This document shows, piece by piece, positions 23,744-34,894 of a stretch of 64,000 nt of DNA (position 1 is its first letter; each line of letters opens with the position of its first letter). Under the pieces are notes generated by a model, which saw only the letters and a list, made by a program, of their open reading frames with translations, was not told where the DNA came from and searched no databases. Both the position numbers and the translations under genes were made by a program. The stretch lies in NCBI GenBank assembly GCA_028023455.1, contig JAQFVV010012420.1, forward strand, positions 2,108,001 to 2,172,000, given 5' to 3'. This stretch comes from Epiperipatus broadwayi (taxonomy: Eukaryota; Onychophora; Udeonychophora; Euonychophora; Peripatidae).

Positions 23744-23785
23744 TCCTCACTGATAAAGGCCAAGAGCCAGAAACTAGTCTGAGGA
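23744..23785 (+). ncRNA. Hammerhead-like core, direct copy 2
   Basis: TCCTCA (23744-23749) and TGAGGA (23780-23785) form a perfect six-pair stem I. Between them lie CTGATAA, stem II GGC/GCC with loop CAAGA, GAAA (23770-23773), CTA and GTC, with cleavage expected after 23779. The only core fault is A for G in CTGATGA. The first pair next to the core in stem II is A-A instead of G-C. Confidence 0.78.
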
Positions 23786-24187
23786 TATTGGATGAGTAGG
23801 CACTAGATGGGGAATTTTATGCTCAAGCCTTCTGGCACCCATTGATTAGTCTGGCTTGCACTAAGTGGCAATACGTATAGAGTTTTGCTTGTTTTAATAA
23901 CAGTTAAGAGCAAGCATAAGAAATGGTGATCATGTGATGTTTATTGGCTTAAAACCAATCCTGCCTAATGGAATAGTGGTGGCTATGGTTATTAAAAAAC
24001 CAAAGACACCAAAATAAATAGGTACTGAACTGAGTTCAGACCTACTATATAAGTTAATGAACATGGATTGAAAATATTATAGCGTTTCCAAGTCTCATAG
24101 TTCTGTAGTTAAATGGAGATAAAAGGTGGCTGCTGGAGGGTTGCATTAGATCCTAAGATCTATGGGCAGTGCTCTCAGATCTAAAGC

Positions 24188-24229
24188 TCCTCGCTGATGA
24201 AGGCCAAGAGCCAGAAACTAGTCCGAGGA
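24188..24229 (+). ncRNA. Hammerhead ribozyme candidate, direct copy 3 (consensus core)
   Basis: TCCTCG (24188-24193) and CGAGGA (24224-24229) form a perfect stem I. The core is the full consensus CTGATGA (24194-24200) and GAAA (24214-24217), and the cleavage triplet is GTC ending at 24223. Stem II is GGC/GCC with loop CAAGA, closed toward the core by an A-A mismatch. Stem III is only AC/GT; ACTAGT is self-complementary, which would suit dimeric hammerheads. Compared with copy 2, both sides of one stem I pair have changed (A-T to G-C). Confidence 0.82.
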
Positions 24230-24407
24230 TATTGGATGAGTAGGCACTAGATGGGGAATTTTATGCATAAGCCTTCTGGCATCCATTGATTACTCTGGCT
24301 TGCACTGAGTGGCAATACATATAGAGAGTTTTGCCTGTTTTAATAACAGTTAAGAGCAAGCATAAGAAATGATGATCATGTGATGTTTATTGGCTTAAAT
24401 ACTTGAT

Positions 24408-25995
24408 AACAGCAATTTCTGGTTTCCATAATATCTAGTTTCACCTTTTCTTTGGAATATACATTTATTTACTTATCAGATGGTTAGCTACTTGAATAAA
24501 CAATAGCAAATATATTCCAAAGTATAAGGTTGGACACAATTTCAAATAATTGAGTTTTTTCATATTTGATCGCTTTTTACATTTTTTAGTTAGAACTGAT
24601 TCAGGGACATTTAGTTTCCAAACTTGTCACTTTCATTGTGAGGGTAAACTGGTCCAGGTTGGTTACTTACTCAAAAAATTATCTTGAGGAACCTTCTTAC
24701 ATCAATTTATACAACCTTCAATTACAGTATAATGATCTACACACTTGTCTTTCAAATATCAAAAAGAAGTAAATTATAAGATTTCATTGCCCATGTTCAT
24801 TTCAAAGAAAGACTGTTTCCACATTTGTCTTTCTGATATCAAAAAAGAGTAAACTAAAAAGTTCAATTGACCATATTTACTTTTTCTGGAAAAAATTAAA
24901 TAAAACTTTTCCAAATACACTTCAATTAATTCTTATAACTATATATTAGAATTAAAAACAATCATTTAATAAAATTACTTTTGAGGTGTGGCGGACACGG
25001 GAACAACCCACTTGCCATGATCATGTAATCTAAGACGAGTAAATTTTGGATTTTTTTTTCATATCACAAATTGGCTTAGAATTTTTCTCTCAAGTAGCCA
25101 TACAATAACCAGCCCACATATTGCTATTATTAGCCAAAGGATAATGGTTTTGAATTAATATGAGTTGAACAGATACATGCCCATGTGTTGACTACAAAAA
25201 TAAAATATGCAATATGATGTGACCCTCACTATTGGTGATGTCATATTTCTGGGTGTTTTTTTTTTTAAAAAATGAAGTTAATAAAAGGCATCAATAATGC
25301 AATAAAAAATGCAAACTTAAAATTATTATTTAAAAATTACTTAAAAAATATATGCAGACTTCAAGCTGTATAAAACAAAAAAAAAGTAATAAAAATGAAC
25401 AGAACATGTAACTCTTATTTAGAGATTTTAATTATCATCTCACTCTTGATCCATCAACTCATCATTTTCACATGATGAACTTATATTACTATACAATTAC
25501 TGCCATAATAATATGTGATCCGGGAAGAAAGAAAAGCTAGACAATTAATAAGCTGACCCTTCTACAGCAATGTCATTCATATGAACTGGAGACAATCCAA
25601 AAACCAAAATTCCAAGACTTTTAAATCAAAAAATATAGATCAAAGTTAAATCTGTAATTTATGGATAATCATTAATTTTTCAATAATAATTTTTTATCTT
25701 AATTATGACGCACTTATTGAAATAAGATATGACAATTTGGTAGACAATAAAGATACCTATTTAAAGTGAATAACAAAGATCTACTCATATTGATATATAT
25801 GCACAGAATTTCAAGCTCTATATTTTCTACTTTAATATTTTAGCTACAAAATTTGAAAAGTCAAATGACTATGGGATAGGTTTTTCTAACATGGAAAATT
25901 ATAAAGAAACTAATAATGGATTTTTTTTCCACATGTTTGGTTGATAGCACATTTTATAAATTTAAAATATTTGGACAATAAAAATGATTGTGATC
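24408..25995. other. Intron sequence, nothing firmly recognised
   Basis: AT-rich. A richer patch at about 24980-25040 (TGGCGGACACGGGAACAACC) stands out in composition but gives no convincing frame or splice sites. Confidence 0.4.
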
Positions 25996-25997
25996 AA

Positions 25998-26072
25998 GTA
26001 TTGGTGAACTAATGGTTAGCATAGCTGCCTTACAAGCAGCTGGCCTAGGTTCGCTTCCCGGTCAATGATTTG
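25998..26072 (+). other. tRNA-like sequence (Val-like, TAC) or SINE head
   Basis: The sequence contains an A-box-like ATGGTTAGCATA and a perfect anticodon arm, GCTGC/GCAGC around loop CTTACAA, whose anticodon would be TAC. A B-box-like GGTTCGCTTCC follows. The acceptor stem pairs only with wobbles and the D arm does not fold cleanly. I take it as a tRNA pseudogene or the head of a tRNA-derived SINE, not a working tRNA gene. Confidence 0.55.
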
Positions 26073-27327
26073 ACATATAAAAATGATTGCGCTCGTATCT
26101 TCTTATGACTATTTACAATAGTATGATTCTTTTTAATTGTTGTAATAGTAGAAAAGTATTATTTGAATTTTCCCAAATAAAAAAATATATCATTCAATAT
26201 TAGTAAAAAAACTAATAAAGCAAAAAAAATAAATAAACAGTAGAATTTGATCCATTTAATGATATATGATAATTTTAACTTCATTTATTCTTTATATTTA
26301 CATTCTCCCTGACTTTTGATGCACTAAAATATTTGATGAATCCTTTTTAATTCAATTTTACCAAAAGTTATAATGAACATTGAATGTATTGTAATAAATA
26401 AAAAACAGATTAAAATAATTAGAATGGTATGGATATAAACAGAGGGTATCTCATGGAAAATAACCAAAAAAAATTTTAAACTGATTATTATCAGGAAAGA
26501 GAAAAAGAGAACATCCAAAAAGATGCTATAAAGAAGTAACAAATAAAATACAGAAATTTGATAAAAGATTTGTGAGCTAACAGAGGGTATGGTAATTGGG
26601 AATCAGAAAACATCACAGAGCATCACAGACCAATTAACAATAGGATACAAGCTAGTTTCGCAATTTGATGTGGAAAATTAAATATGAAATTTAGGAAATC
26701 AGGTAAATTTAATTCTCATTTTAATTTTGAAAGCTTTATAATTAAAACGTATTATCAAATATATATACTGTATATAGTGTTTACAATTAGGAAATCCTGT
26801 ATCTGATAATGAATACTTTATAGGGAAAATTTTCAGAGAAACTAATAAAATTAGTCAGGCATATTGAAAATGGGTAATCTAGCAATGACAGCATTCTCTC
26901 ATTAAATAATAAACTGGATTTTGAAAGGAAATTTCATTTATTCATAGTTGTTTTTGTGCCCCTGTGACAAAACGATTTTTAAAATAAATTGATAACTACA
27001 ATTACATCCAAACTACTTTAATGCACTACAAATATTTAATTGATGTATAAATACTATGAGAGTTGCAACTAAGTACAAATGCAATTCTAAAAATGTATGT
27101 TGAATTCTTTTGCTAGATAGGGAGTGCACAGTACATAGATAAATGTAATGGATTAATAATTAATAATTGCTATATAGATCTAATACCCACCTCCCTCCTC
27201 ATAGTTCTACTTATTAAAGATTAAAAAAATTAATTATGTATACTGATTATACACTAAAACATATACACAGATTATCAGATATATATAACTCAAAACAGAC
27301 TGTCAGTAAGTAATTATAGATATAAAG
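26073..27327. other. Intron sequence, nothing recognised
   Basis: AT-rich, possibly including the body of a SINE after 26072. No other structure was seen. Confidence 0.35.
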
Positions 27328-27785
27328 ATACAATTAGGATACTGTGTTTTTCTGAAGGTTTGTGATGATGGTGTTCTAGCTGTATTTTTATATTGGACTA
27401 TTTCCATCATCTAATATGTGTGTTGAATGTCTTTAGAAAAGTTTAATTTTTAGTTAAATATTCCAAATGCATTCAGCATTCAACAGTTAGTAATATCACA
27501 GCAAACAGGTTAGTATATGCACTAACTGTTAGTAATACTAACCTGTTTGCTATGATATTACTAACAGTTAGTGCATATACTAACCTGTTTTCTGTGATAT
27601 TATTAACATTTGTTTGCTGTGATATTACTAACAGTTGGTGCATATACTAACCTGTTTGCTGTGATATTACTAACAGTTGAATGCATTTGGAATATTTAAC
27701 TAAAAATTAAACTTTTCTAAAGACATTCAACACACATATTAGATGATGGAAATAGTCCAATATAAAAATACAATTAGGATACTGT
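27328..27785. mobile_element. Foldback element with tandem core, flanked by an 18-bp direct repeat
   Basis: ATACAATTAGGATACTGT occurs at 27328-27345 and 27768-27785. Between them 27381-27773 is an inverted repeat whose arms of more than 100 bp are nearly identical (TGTATTTTTATATTGGAC outside, TTCAACAGTTAGTAATATCA inside). The centre is a short direct array of GATATTACTAACAGTT and CATATACTAACCTGTTTGCT. There is no coding capacity. The long direct repeat may be a target duplication or may be part of the element. Confidence 0.75.
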
Positions 27786-29053
27786 TTATGTGATTCCTTA
27801 TAATTTGATATCTACTATCCAAACAAAATTAAGAGACTTAATTTTCAAACTTACAAACTTTATTACTTAGCTAGAGTTACAATTTATTTAAGTAACATGT
27901 ATATAATTTCAATACATACAAAATAATTGTAAATTAATAACCTTAACTAGTGTAAGCTATATGTATATGTATACAAAATTTTCATTTGCAACAGTTTTTA
28001 AAATGGATTTTGGCAGAAGAAAAAAAAAGGGATTAAAAAAGCAAATATGTAAATTTTTATTTATGTGGTTATAAAAAAAATCTATAAAAAAAAGTTATAT
28101 ACATTTAATATAAATTATGATTAATATGTATCTTAAAATGTAATCTATATTTCAGTTTCTGAAAGCATATGGATGCTTTAAAAACAGGAAGAGAATATAT
28201 TTGAAGGTATTAGTGAATTAATCCAGAAAAATTTATTAAAAGGAAAAAATTTGTAAGATTATTGATTAATATTATTTTAGATACTTATGTATTAGTCTGG
28301 TGGTGAGATTTCACATAGTATTAATCCAGCAATAAGTCTCTAATTTTGCGTTCTCCAAAATAATGTTGGAAGCTTCTGACAAACTTAATTGATCAATTAA
28401 AGATTTATTTGGAAAAAATGACAATCTACTGCAAATGATACAAAAGTTTACAAACATGCATTTATGTTTTTTGTGAGAAATTATCTTCCATTATTTCAAC
28501 TTATAAATATTATTTATTTGAAAAATGGCCACATATAACTTTATTCAATGGAAATGAAACAAACATGCATTTATGTTTTTTTTGTAAGATATGATCTAAC
28601 AAGTAAACTTTTAATAATCTATATTTATTCCAAGCGGTAACTGATCCCCTCAAAAAATAATATACACATGTTTAACTGCATGATTTTGTCCATTTAGAAA
28701 ATGTTATTTCTTAGCATCACTGCAGCAGCAGATTGAATTTTCTCCAGTCAAATCATGACCAGCTATGAATGACTACTCTCTTTTAATAATCAATGAAAGA
28801 GCCATTGCTTGTCCAAACTGGACATAAAGTGCTAAATTTTGATAAATTTAATTTTGGAAAAAAAATACTACATATAGGGCAAGAATTAAAGATGGACAGT
28901 AAATCACATGCACACATTACTTTTCCAGATCATCAATTTATTCATGCCAGCATTTTGACTAATAACTATCTCCTCATCAGAATATTATTCATTTTTCACT
29001 TACAAAATTAATTCATTTAGTTTTTAGAAGATTGTAAATGTGTTTAATTCAGT
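27786..29053. other. Intron sequence, nothing firmly recognised
   Basis: AT-rich. On the minus strand near 28981 a TTCTGATGAG motif followed by AGTC and AAAATG weakly resembles the Penelope tail hairpin. A short frame at 28793-29011 is not called. Confidence 0.35.
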
Positions 29054-29326
29054 TGTTATATAAACATCTGTTTTTGCTGGCGACTTTCTTCGCCAGACTA
29101 ATACATAAGTATTGATTTTACGAATGTTTTTCTTTAATATGTGGTGCATTATTTTTTCTTTTATCCATATTGTAACGGTAATTCAGTCTTTACATACATA
29201 TTTGTTTGTGTTGGCGACTTTCATCATTGCTGGACTAATATGTATGTACCAATTTCACAATTTTTTTTCTTTAATATGTACTGCACTACTTTTTCATATT
29301 TATCTTTATTGTAATGATAATTTGGG
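29054..29326. repeat. Diverged tandem duplication, period about 134 bp
   Basis: The markers TGGCGACTTTC (29078 and 29212) and TTTTTCTTTAATATGT recur in the same order. The two copies differ at many positions, so the duplication is old. Confidence 0.65.
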
Positions 29327-29696
29327 TTTGAACCAAAGATAAACAAATATGTAACAGTAAATTTTGATTACAGATGAAAGTTGAATGGTTAATAAAATTC
29401 AAATAAAAAGGATTCAATTCAAATATATATATTAACCAACCAATGATGATCATTTATAACCTAGCTCTGAAGGTTTAAACTAAATACAAGTCATCCCAAA
29501 GAAGTATTTCTAATTTTTTCTAGTTTCAATTAAAAAAATGGGGAGGTGGCCAGACTTTAAAGCATCAAACCTTCTGAATAGAAAGTTTACTTTTGGAAAA
29601 CTTAGTAACACCTGGTCATCATCATTTCTAAATTATTACCACCATTCCTGCATGTTACTAAAGGAATTTCATGATTTCTCAGGATTGTGGATGTTA

Positions 29697-30020
29697 CTAG
29701 CATTATCATCATCATCAACCATTATCAATCCACTGCAGGATGAAGATCTCTCCATGTTCAATATAACTCTAACTTCTCTTCTCCACATCACCCCTGCACA
29801 CTTTCTTATTTCATCCATCCATCTCAGATGTGGTCTCTTTCTGAATCTTTTACAATCTTTTGGAATCCAGTTTAAGATTTTAATTGTCCATCTATTATCA
29901 TCTCTTCTAGCAATATGTCCAGCCCAACTCCAGTTCAGTCTTAATTTTTACAATGAGGTCAGAAACACCTGTTTGTTTTCTACTGCGCTTTCGATCTCTT
30001 CTTGATACTCCTAACATGCT
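29697..30020 (-). pseudogene. RTE-type retrotransposon, C-terminal end and 3' terminus
   Basis: Read on the minus strand, broken frames give SMLGVSRRDRKRS, then WTIKILNWIPKDCKRFRKRP and LRWMDEIRKCAGVMW. These correspond to the conserved C-terminal domain of RTE-type reverse transcriptases. It ends with CCTGCAGTGGATTGATAATG and a run of TGATGATGATGATAA, the simple-repeat 3' end usual for this group. It lies inside the 2.3-kb block that splits the dispersed repeat. Confidence 0.75.
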
Positions 30021-30106
30021 TCTTTGAGTGATCAGAAGTCTAGTATTTGTTTTTTTTTATTACTGGCATATTTGATATTAAAAGCATGTTTATATGAGTT
30101 AACCAA

Positions 30107-30226
30107 CACAAACTAAATGGATTAATAAAAAAAATAATTTATTAACAATGGATGGTTGTTTTCTCCACAAACTAAATGGATTAATAAAAAAAATAATTTA
30201 TTAACAATGGATAGTTGTTTTCTCTT
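30107..30226. repeat. Tandem duplication, period 59 bp
   Basis: The unit containing ACAAACTAAATGGATTAATA and AACAATGGATGGTTGTTTTC occurs twice in a row with almost no change, so the duplication is recent. Confidence 0.85.
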
Positions 30227-30426
30227 AGCATGTTGAAAACGCTTGAAGTCCTAATTTCTATGTAAACAAACAGAATTATAATGTTACCGGACCATTCTTT
30301 TTTTTTCAACTTTATATTTTGATTTAAAATAAAATCATAAATAATGAAATTTATCTAAAAGAAATATAAAATAAATTGGATAAACCTTTTTTTTTTTTAA
30401 TTTTTTTTTTTCTAAAATGAAATTTA

Positions 30427-30489
30427 ATAAACTAAAGATCAGCATTTCAAGCTAATGTACATGTGCTTTATGAATCTTATAATAAATGA
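30427..30489. repeat. Direct repeat, partner at 30760-30825
   Basis: AACTAAAGATCAGCATTTCA and the following bases through TTATGAATCTTA are repeated 333 bp downstream with few differences. They could be ends of a small element or a local duplication. Confidence 0.7.
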
Positions 30490-30825
30490 ATACTTTCATT
30501 TCCAACCCAAGATAAAGTCTTTGCGAAAGAAGAGAATGAATCCACCTATTCTTTCAACCCAAACGCTTAAGTATGGGCAAATCTTAAACACTGGAAATGA
30601 AAGCGTGAAGATAAACCAATCACTTTAAATTACTTTTTACTATGTCTGAATGAATGACGCCTACGAAATTTTCTAGAATTTACGACACGTCATTCTTAAA
30701 TGAAACTAAACATATGTAAATGAGATATTTATTTTATATAGCGCAATGTTTATGAATTGTAATAAACTAAAGATCAGCATTTCAAGCTAATGTACATACG
30801 CTTTATGAATCTTAATAATAAATGA

Positions 30826-31072
30826 AATTTGTAATTTTAACAAGAATAAAAACAATATCGTGGCGACGCAAATCAAATTTTAACATGAAGAAAAATAAAT
30901 AATCTCTCCAAAACAAAAACATCATGGCCACGCAAATAAAATTGTTAATTTTAACAAGAATAAAAAGAAATAATTTCCCGAAAAGAACATCAATGGCCAC
31001 ACAAATATAATTTGTAATTTTAATAAGAATAAAAAGAAAGAATTTATTCAAAACAACATCGTGGCCAAAAAT
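30826..31072. repeat. Diverged tandem array, about 70-bp unit, four copies
   Basis: AATTTTAACAAGAATAAAAA and a CATCGTGGCCACGCAAAT-type block alternate four times. An open minus frame across it (30812-31099) repeats FILVKI-like segments only because the DNA repeats. Confidence 0.7.
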
Positions 31073-31339
31073 AAAGTCAGTATTTTCGATTGGTCTCACG
31101 ATTTATCTCACACAAACATGAATTTTAGCGTGATTTCATAAAAATAATGCTTACACCTACCCTTTGACAATTGATTAAAGTGTGACCCTTGTCTAGAGAA
31201 GCGGGGCAAAGTTTCCACAATTTTTATTCCCTCATACTATATCATTGGATTTGGGAAAATAATGACTTGGGCATGCAAATTTGAAGACTTTTGACAGTCT
31301 CAATTACAGACACCCTCACAAAATACCATAGCAAAATTT

Positions 31340-31680
31340 AAAATGGGATTGTTCATAGAAACTGCATAACACAAAGTTCATCTTAAGCAGCAGTGACTGC
31401 TGTGGCAAAATAAACATCTTACTTCTGTGCTGTATAATACCTGTATCCAAAATGTTAATAATGGGATTGTTAATATAAATTGTGTAACACAAAGTTCACC
31501 GTAAGTGGCGGCGTCCTCTGTGGCTGAATAAACATCCTATTTCTGTGCATTTGCATAAAATAAGTGCCGCAGACAAGTAAATGAACTACTTTTATGCTTA
31601 ACCATTGGAATAGAACGTTATATGGCGGCGCAGCCACTTAAATGGCATATATCTGTGCATTTGCATAGAAATTATGCCCT
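31340..31680. repeat. Diverged tandem repeat, period 118 bp, two copies and a part
   Basis: ATGGGATTGTT, AACACAAAGTTCA and the phrase around TAAACATC...TTTCTGTGC recur at 31343 and 31461. A third partial copy (GGCGGCG, TTTGCATA) lies near 31620-31675. GC is higher than around it. Confidence 0.65.
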
Positions 31681-33539
31681 CAAGCGGTTTCAACACGCTA
31701 TGAGAAAACAACCCAATGGATATATAAAACTTGCTTACATACATATAACTATCACTAGATTTACAAAATATTAAAGATAATAAAACAATAAATATTTTAA
31801 ATTTAAATCTTTGTAAGATATATAATGATAAGTTTCTTACCATGTGAAATATTTAAACAGTTCCAAACTATGGTTTTCGGCAGATATTGATCTTTAAAAT
31901 ATTTAAGAATGTCTTCATTAGTTTAGCCAAAGAAAGTAGTTATTCTCCTAGTGTGCTGGTGATGTTAGATAGAGTATAGTATCATTAAGTCTTGGACATT
32001 CTTATGGCATTATTAAAGTTGGCAATAGCTTATTTTAGCAAATGTCAAAATTTGTTTCTTGATCCAATTGCATTCCCAGGTGTTTTTGGTGGTGTGGTCT
32101 TTGGTTGCCTAGCCACATACCAGATGTTAGATAAAATCATTATACTTGCTATTATAAATGGAATATTAAAAAATACTATAAAACAATAAGCAAGATACAG
32201 CTATCCAAGTTGATACAATTTTAACCAGCAATTTCTCTCCTCAGCATAGAATCACTAAAACATTGCTTCTTGAGATAAATCTTCAGATAAAACTAAACTA
32301 GAATGCCTGGCTGGACTGGACTAGCCTAAGTTGTTTGTTTCAGACCTATTTATCCCTATTTGATATTGATCAACATGTTTCCCAAACAACAGATTCATCA
32401 ACAGATTTGATCTGTTTCTTTACAACAATATGTTTTTTGGAAAACATTTTCTTTATTCTCTTCACAATATGTTGTGGAAATAGATTTATAGATATTATAT
32501 CATGACTTGATATATAAATGAATGAAAGAAAAAATCTTAACTGACTTTTAAAATTTGATTGATAACTTACTTATTCTTCTTAACCAATAATTTTAAATAA
32601 TATATTTAAACTTGCCATAAAATTTATTTTAGAAACTGACAAGTATAACTAACTTTTCTTTTAATTTTTTTAAGCAGTTTATATATTTATTTCTTAATTT
32701 ATACAAGTTCATAATTAAACAATTTTTTTCATGCAGCTTTATAATATAACTAATTGAAGCTGCCATCAGATCTGTTTTAGTTACAAATCTCTTCCCCTTA
32801 AAATAAGACAATGGGACTGCAACTTTTCAATTCTCATTTCTAAGCTTATTGTGAAAATTTTAACTTTAATTTATTTCTGTAATTATTTTTATATTTCAAT
32901 CATTTTCATAAATAGTGTTTTACAGAATACATTATGTCCATGACTGCACTGCTCAGATTTATTTGATGTTAAACTGCATAAAGAATAAGTGAGATTTCAA
33001 CTCTAGGGTTGATAAAAAATTTAATCATCAGACATTAAGATATATGCTGAAGCATGAATACTAGAAGGTATCCCAGTTTGACTTTGTTAAACTACTCCTA
33101 ACACATCAAAAATCAAATATAAGCATTGTTCCCTTTCGAGTCTTAAAGGCAGATAAATTCAACAAATATTCAAACTGCACCTTGCTTCTTCTAAGCAGTA
33201 CAGATAGGTAAGTAAATCATTTGAAAAAAAATGTAGCACCTGAGACAATCAATATATACTTTAAAATATCACATGACAACATAGAGTCCCACATACATGA
33301 CAAATCCCAATACATCACTAAAGTAGAATATACCTAAACAAAGTTTAATAGGAAGGTTTTTTTTTCATTCACTACAGAAATCAGTATATCCATTCTGGTC
33401 ATGTTTTATAGCTATTAACATCTTTTTTTTTTGTCAATGTTATCCATAAAAGTCACTCTTGCTTTCTAACAGCTGGTAATTTCTCTTTTGGTTGGTCATA
33501 TATTTTAACTTTTAAAACATTTCAAGTAATTTTTTCCTT

Positions 33540-34480
33540 AAATCATTTATCCTTTTAAACCGATCCAAGATCGACGGAGAATAAGCCAGCTTTTATTCTT
33601 CTATAATCCAGTTTTACCTCTCTTAGTAGTGGAAATATGATTTGAGATGATTCAAGAAATTTAATGTTCTCTCCATTCTGGAATGGATCTTTTACTTTTT
33701 CTCTCCCTTTTTTCCATTTTCTTTTTCATTCTGTGCACTGGCAGTGGAATTTGACAATCTGTCAAAGGTAATCAATTGATTCCAACATAGGATACTATTA
33801 AAGCATTTTTAGTCTTTTTGATCTTATAATATTTAGTCTTTTTCTATTGTAGGCATTACGATGTTGAGTACTTATATTTTTATTTTTATTCATCTGTTCA
33901 TCACCACCCTTCTTAATATTCCAGGCAACAGAAATCTCTACATCAGTACTTATTTACATGGATGTCTGAATTAAGGCTTTCTCTTCAATAGCATCATTAT
34001 AAAAGTTTACTTCTTTTAAGGAATCTATTTTAGGTTTTTAACTAAATTCAAACTCAATATTTCATTGGTCTCTTCATTTTTTCAACATCTATTGTATTAT
34101 TGATAACTTCTCTAAGCTCACATCTAAAGGTTTTGCGTAAGTTTACATAACTTCAGTAGAATTGGTACCATCTGCATCTTAGTTTTTTCTTCTTCATGTG
34201 CCACTTTCAAAGATTTGTTCTATTTTTTTATTCCATTCTTTAATTTCTTTTTACAGCAATTTTTGATATCTGTGCTGTGATTCTTTCATAAATACACAAC
34301 ACATTTCAATTGTAACTATTTCTGGTTTCTCTCCTGAAGGTTTTTACATTGTCTGAATGAATTCTTCCTCTATCAGCTCTGATTCCATTGGCTGTATTAG
34401 CTCTTGCATTGTTGATGAATCCATGTTTAATTGAGCTTCTATCTTCCTTGTTACTAAAAGTGTTAGCATCAATATATAAA
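33540..34480 (-). pseudogene. Decayed unidentified ORF
   Basis: On the minus strand a protein-like reading starts at about 34465 (VTRKIEAQLNMDSSTMQELI) and continues through IEEEFIQTM, KPSGEKPEIVTIEMC and KESQHRYQKLL. It then shifts frame near 34200 to AHEEEKTKMQMVPILLKL. Only two stops interrupt more than 80 codons before the shift. Further fragments lie down to about 33560. The content is rich in glutamate and lysine. I do not recognise the family; an ancient element ORF or a processed pseudogene are both possible. It sits between the two copies of the large dispersed repeat. Confidence 0.5.
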
Positions 34481-34894
34481 AATTTAGGTTCTACTATTCT
34501 CTAGTTGATTATTCTTTTTATGCAGATTTACAAACTTAAATATTTTATATATATACACTATCATTAAATAAACACATCAGTCTCAAACCTTCATATTCAA
34601 TCATCTCCAAAATAACATGATATATCTCTGCCTTAATATTTATTTATATATACTGCCATTTACCAATTATTACCTTGCCTACCCAAACTCAAGCTACTGC
34701 TTTTATAAAATGTTAGTACATAATATTTTTTTTATAAATACTAATTTTATTTCTCATTCCAAACATTTATTGCATTTATTTATTATACACCACAATATGC
34801 TAAATTTATTCATGCTCTCATATTCAGTATTTTATATAACTGTAAAGAAGTGGAAGTTAAGCAGAAAAAAGAAAACATTCAGGCCTCAAACTGG

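Larger units (their letters stand above)
22959..24407 (+). mobile_element. Retrozyme-like element: inverted plus tandem hammerhead units, 13-bp target duplication
   Basis: TTAAATACTTGAT occurs at 22959-22971 and 24395-24407 and frames a 1423-bp block. The block consists of an inverted partial unit (22972 to about 23284), a full unit from about 23285, a second from about 23742, and a third that stops at 24394. Units are about 450 nt. Every unit carries a hammerhead-like core; successive predicted cleavage sites are 457 and 444 nt apart. No protein is encoded. Tandem copies with an inverted fragment and a target duplication of this length suit Penelope-type mobilisation. Animal retrozymes are known as short non-coding repeats with type I hammerheads, thought to be moved by Penelope elements. 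The assignment is inference from structure. Confidence 0.8.
29345..32790. repeat. Large dispersed repeat, copy 1 (split by about 2.3 kb)
   Basis: The flanks 29345-29605 and 31881-32790 match 34895-35162 and 35163-36350 of a second copy, in order and on the same strand. Shared phrases include AGAAAGTTTACTTTTGGAAA at the left part and CATTCCCAGGTGTTTT in the right part. The sequence 29606-31880 is absent from the second copy, so it is an insertion here or a deletion there. I found no clear target duplication. The element class is not known. Confidence 0.7.

Noticed and set aside
25998-26072. A functional tRNA-Val gene
   Set aside because: Although the anticodon arm and B box look good, the D arm and acceptor stem are poor.
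30812-31099. Minus-strand 95-codon frame as a gene
   Set aside because: Its repeated segments simply mirror the 70-bp DNA array.
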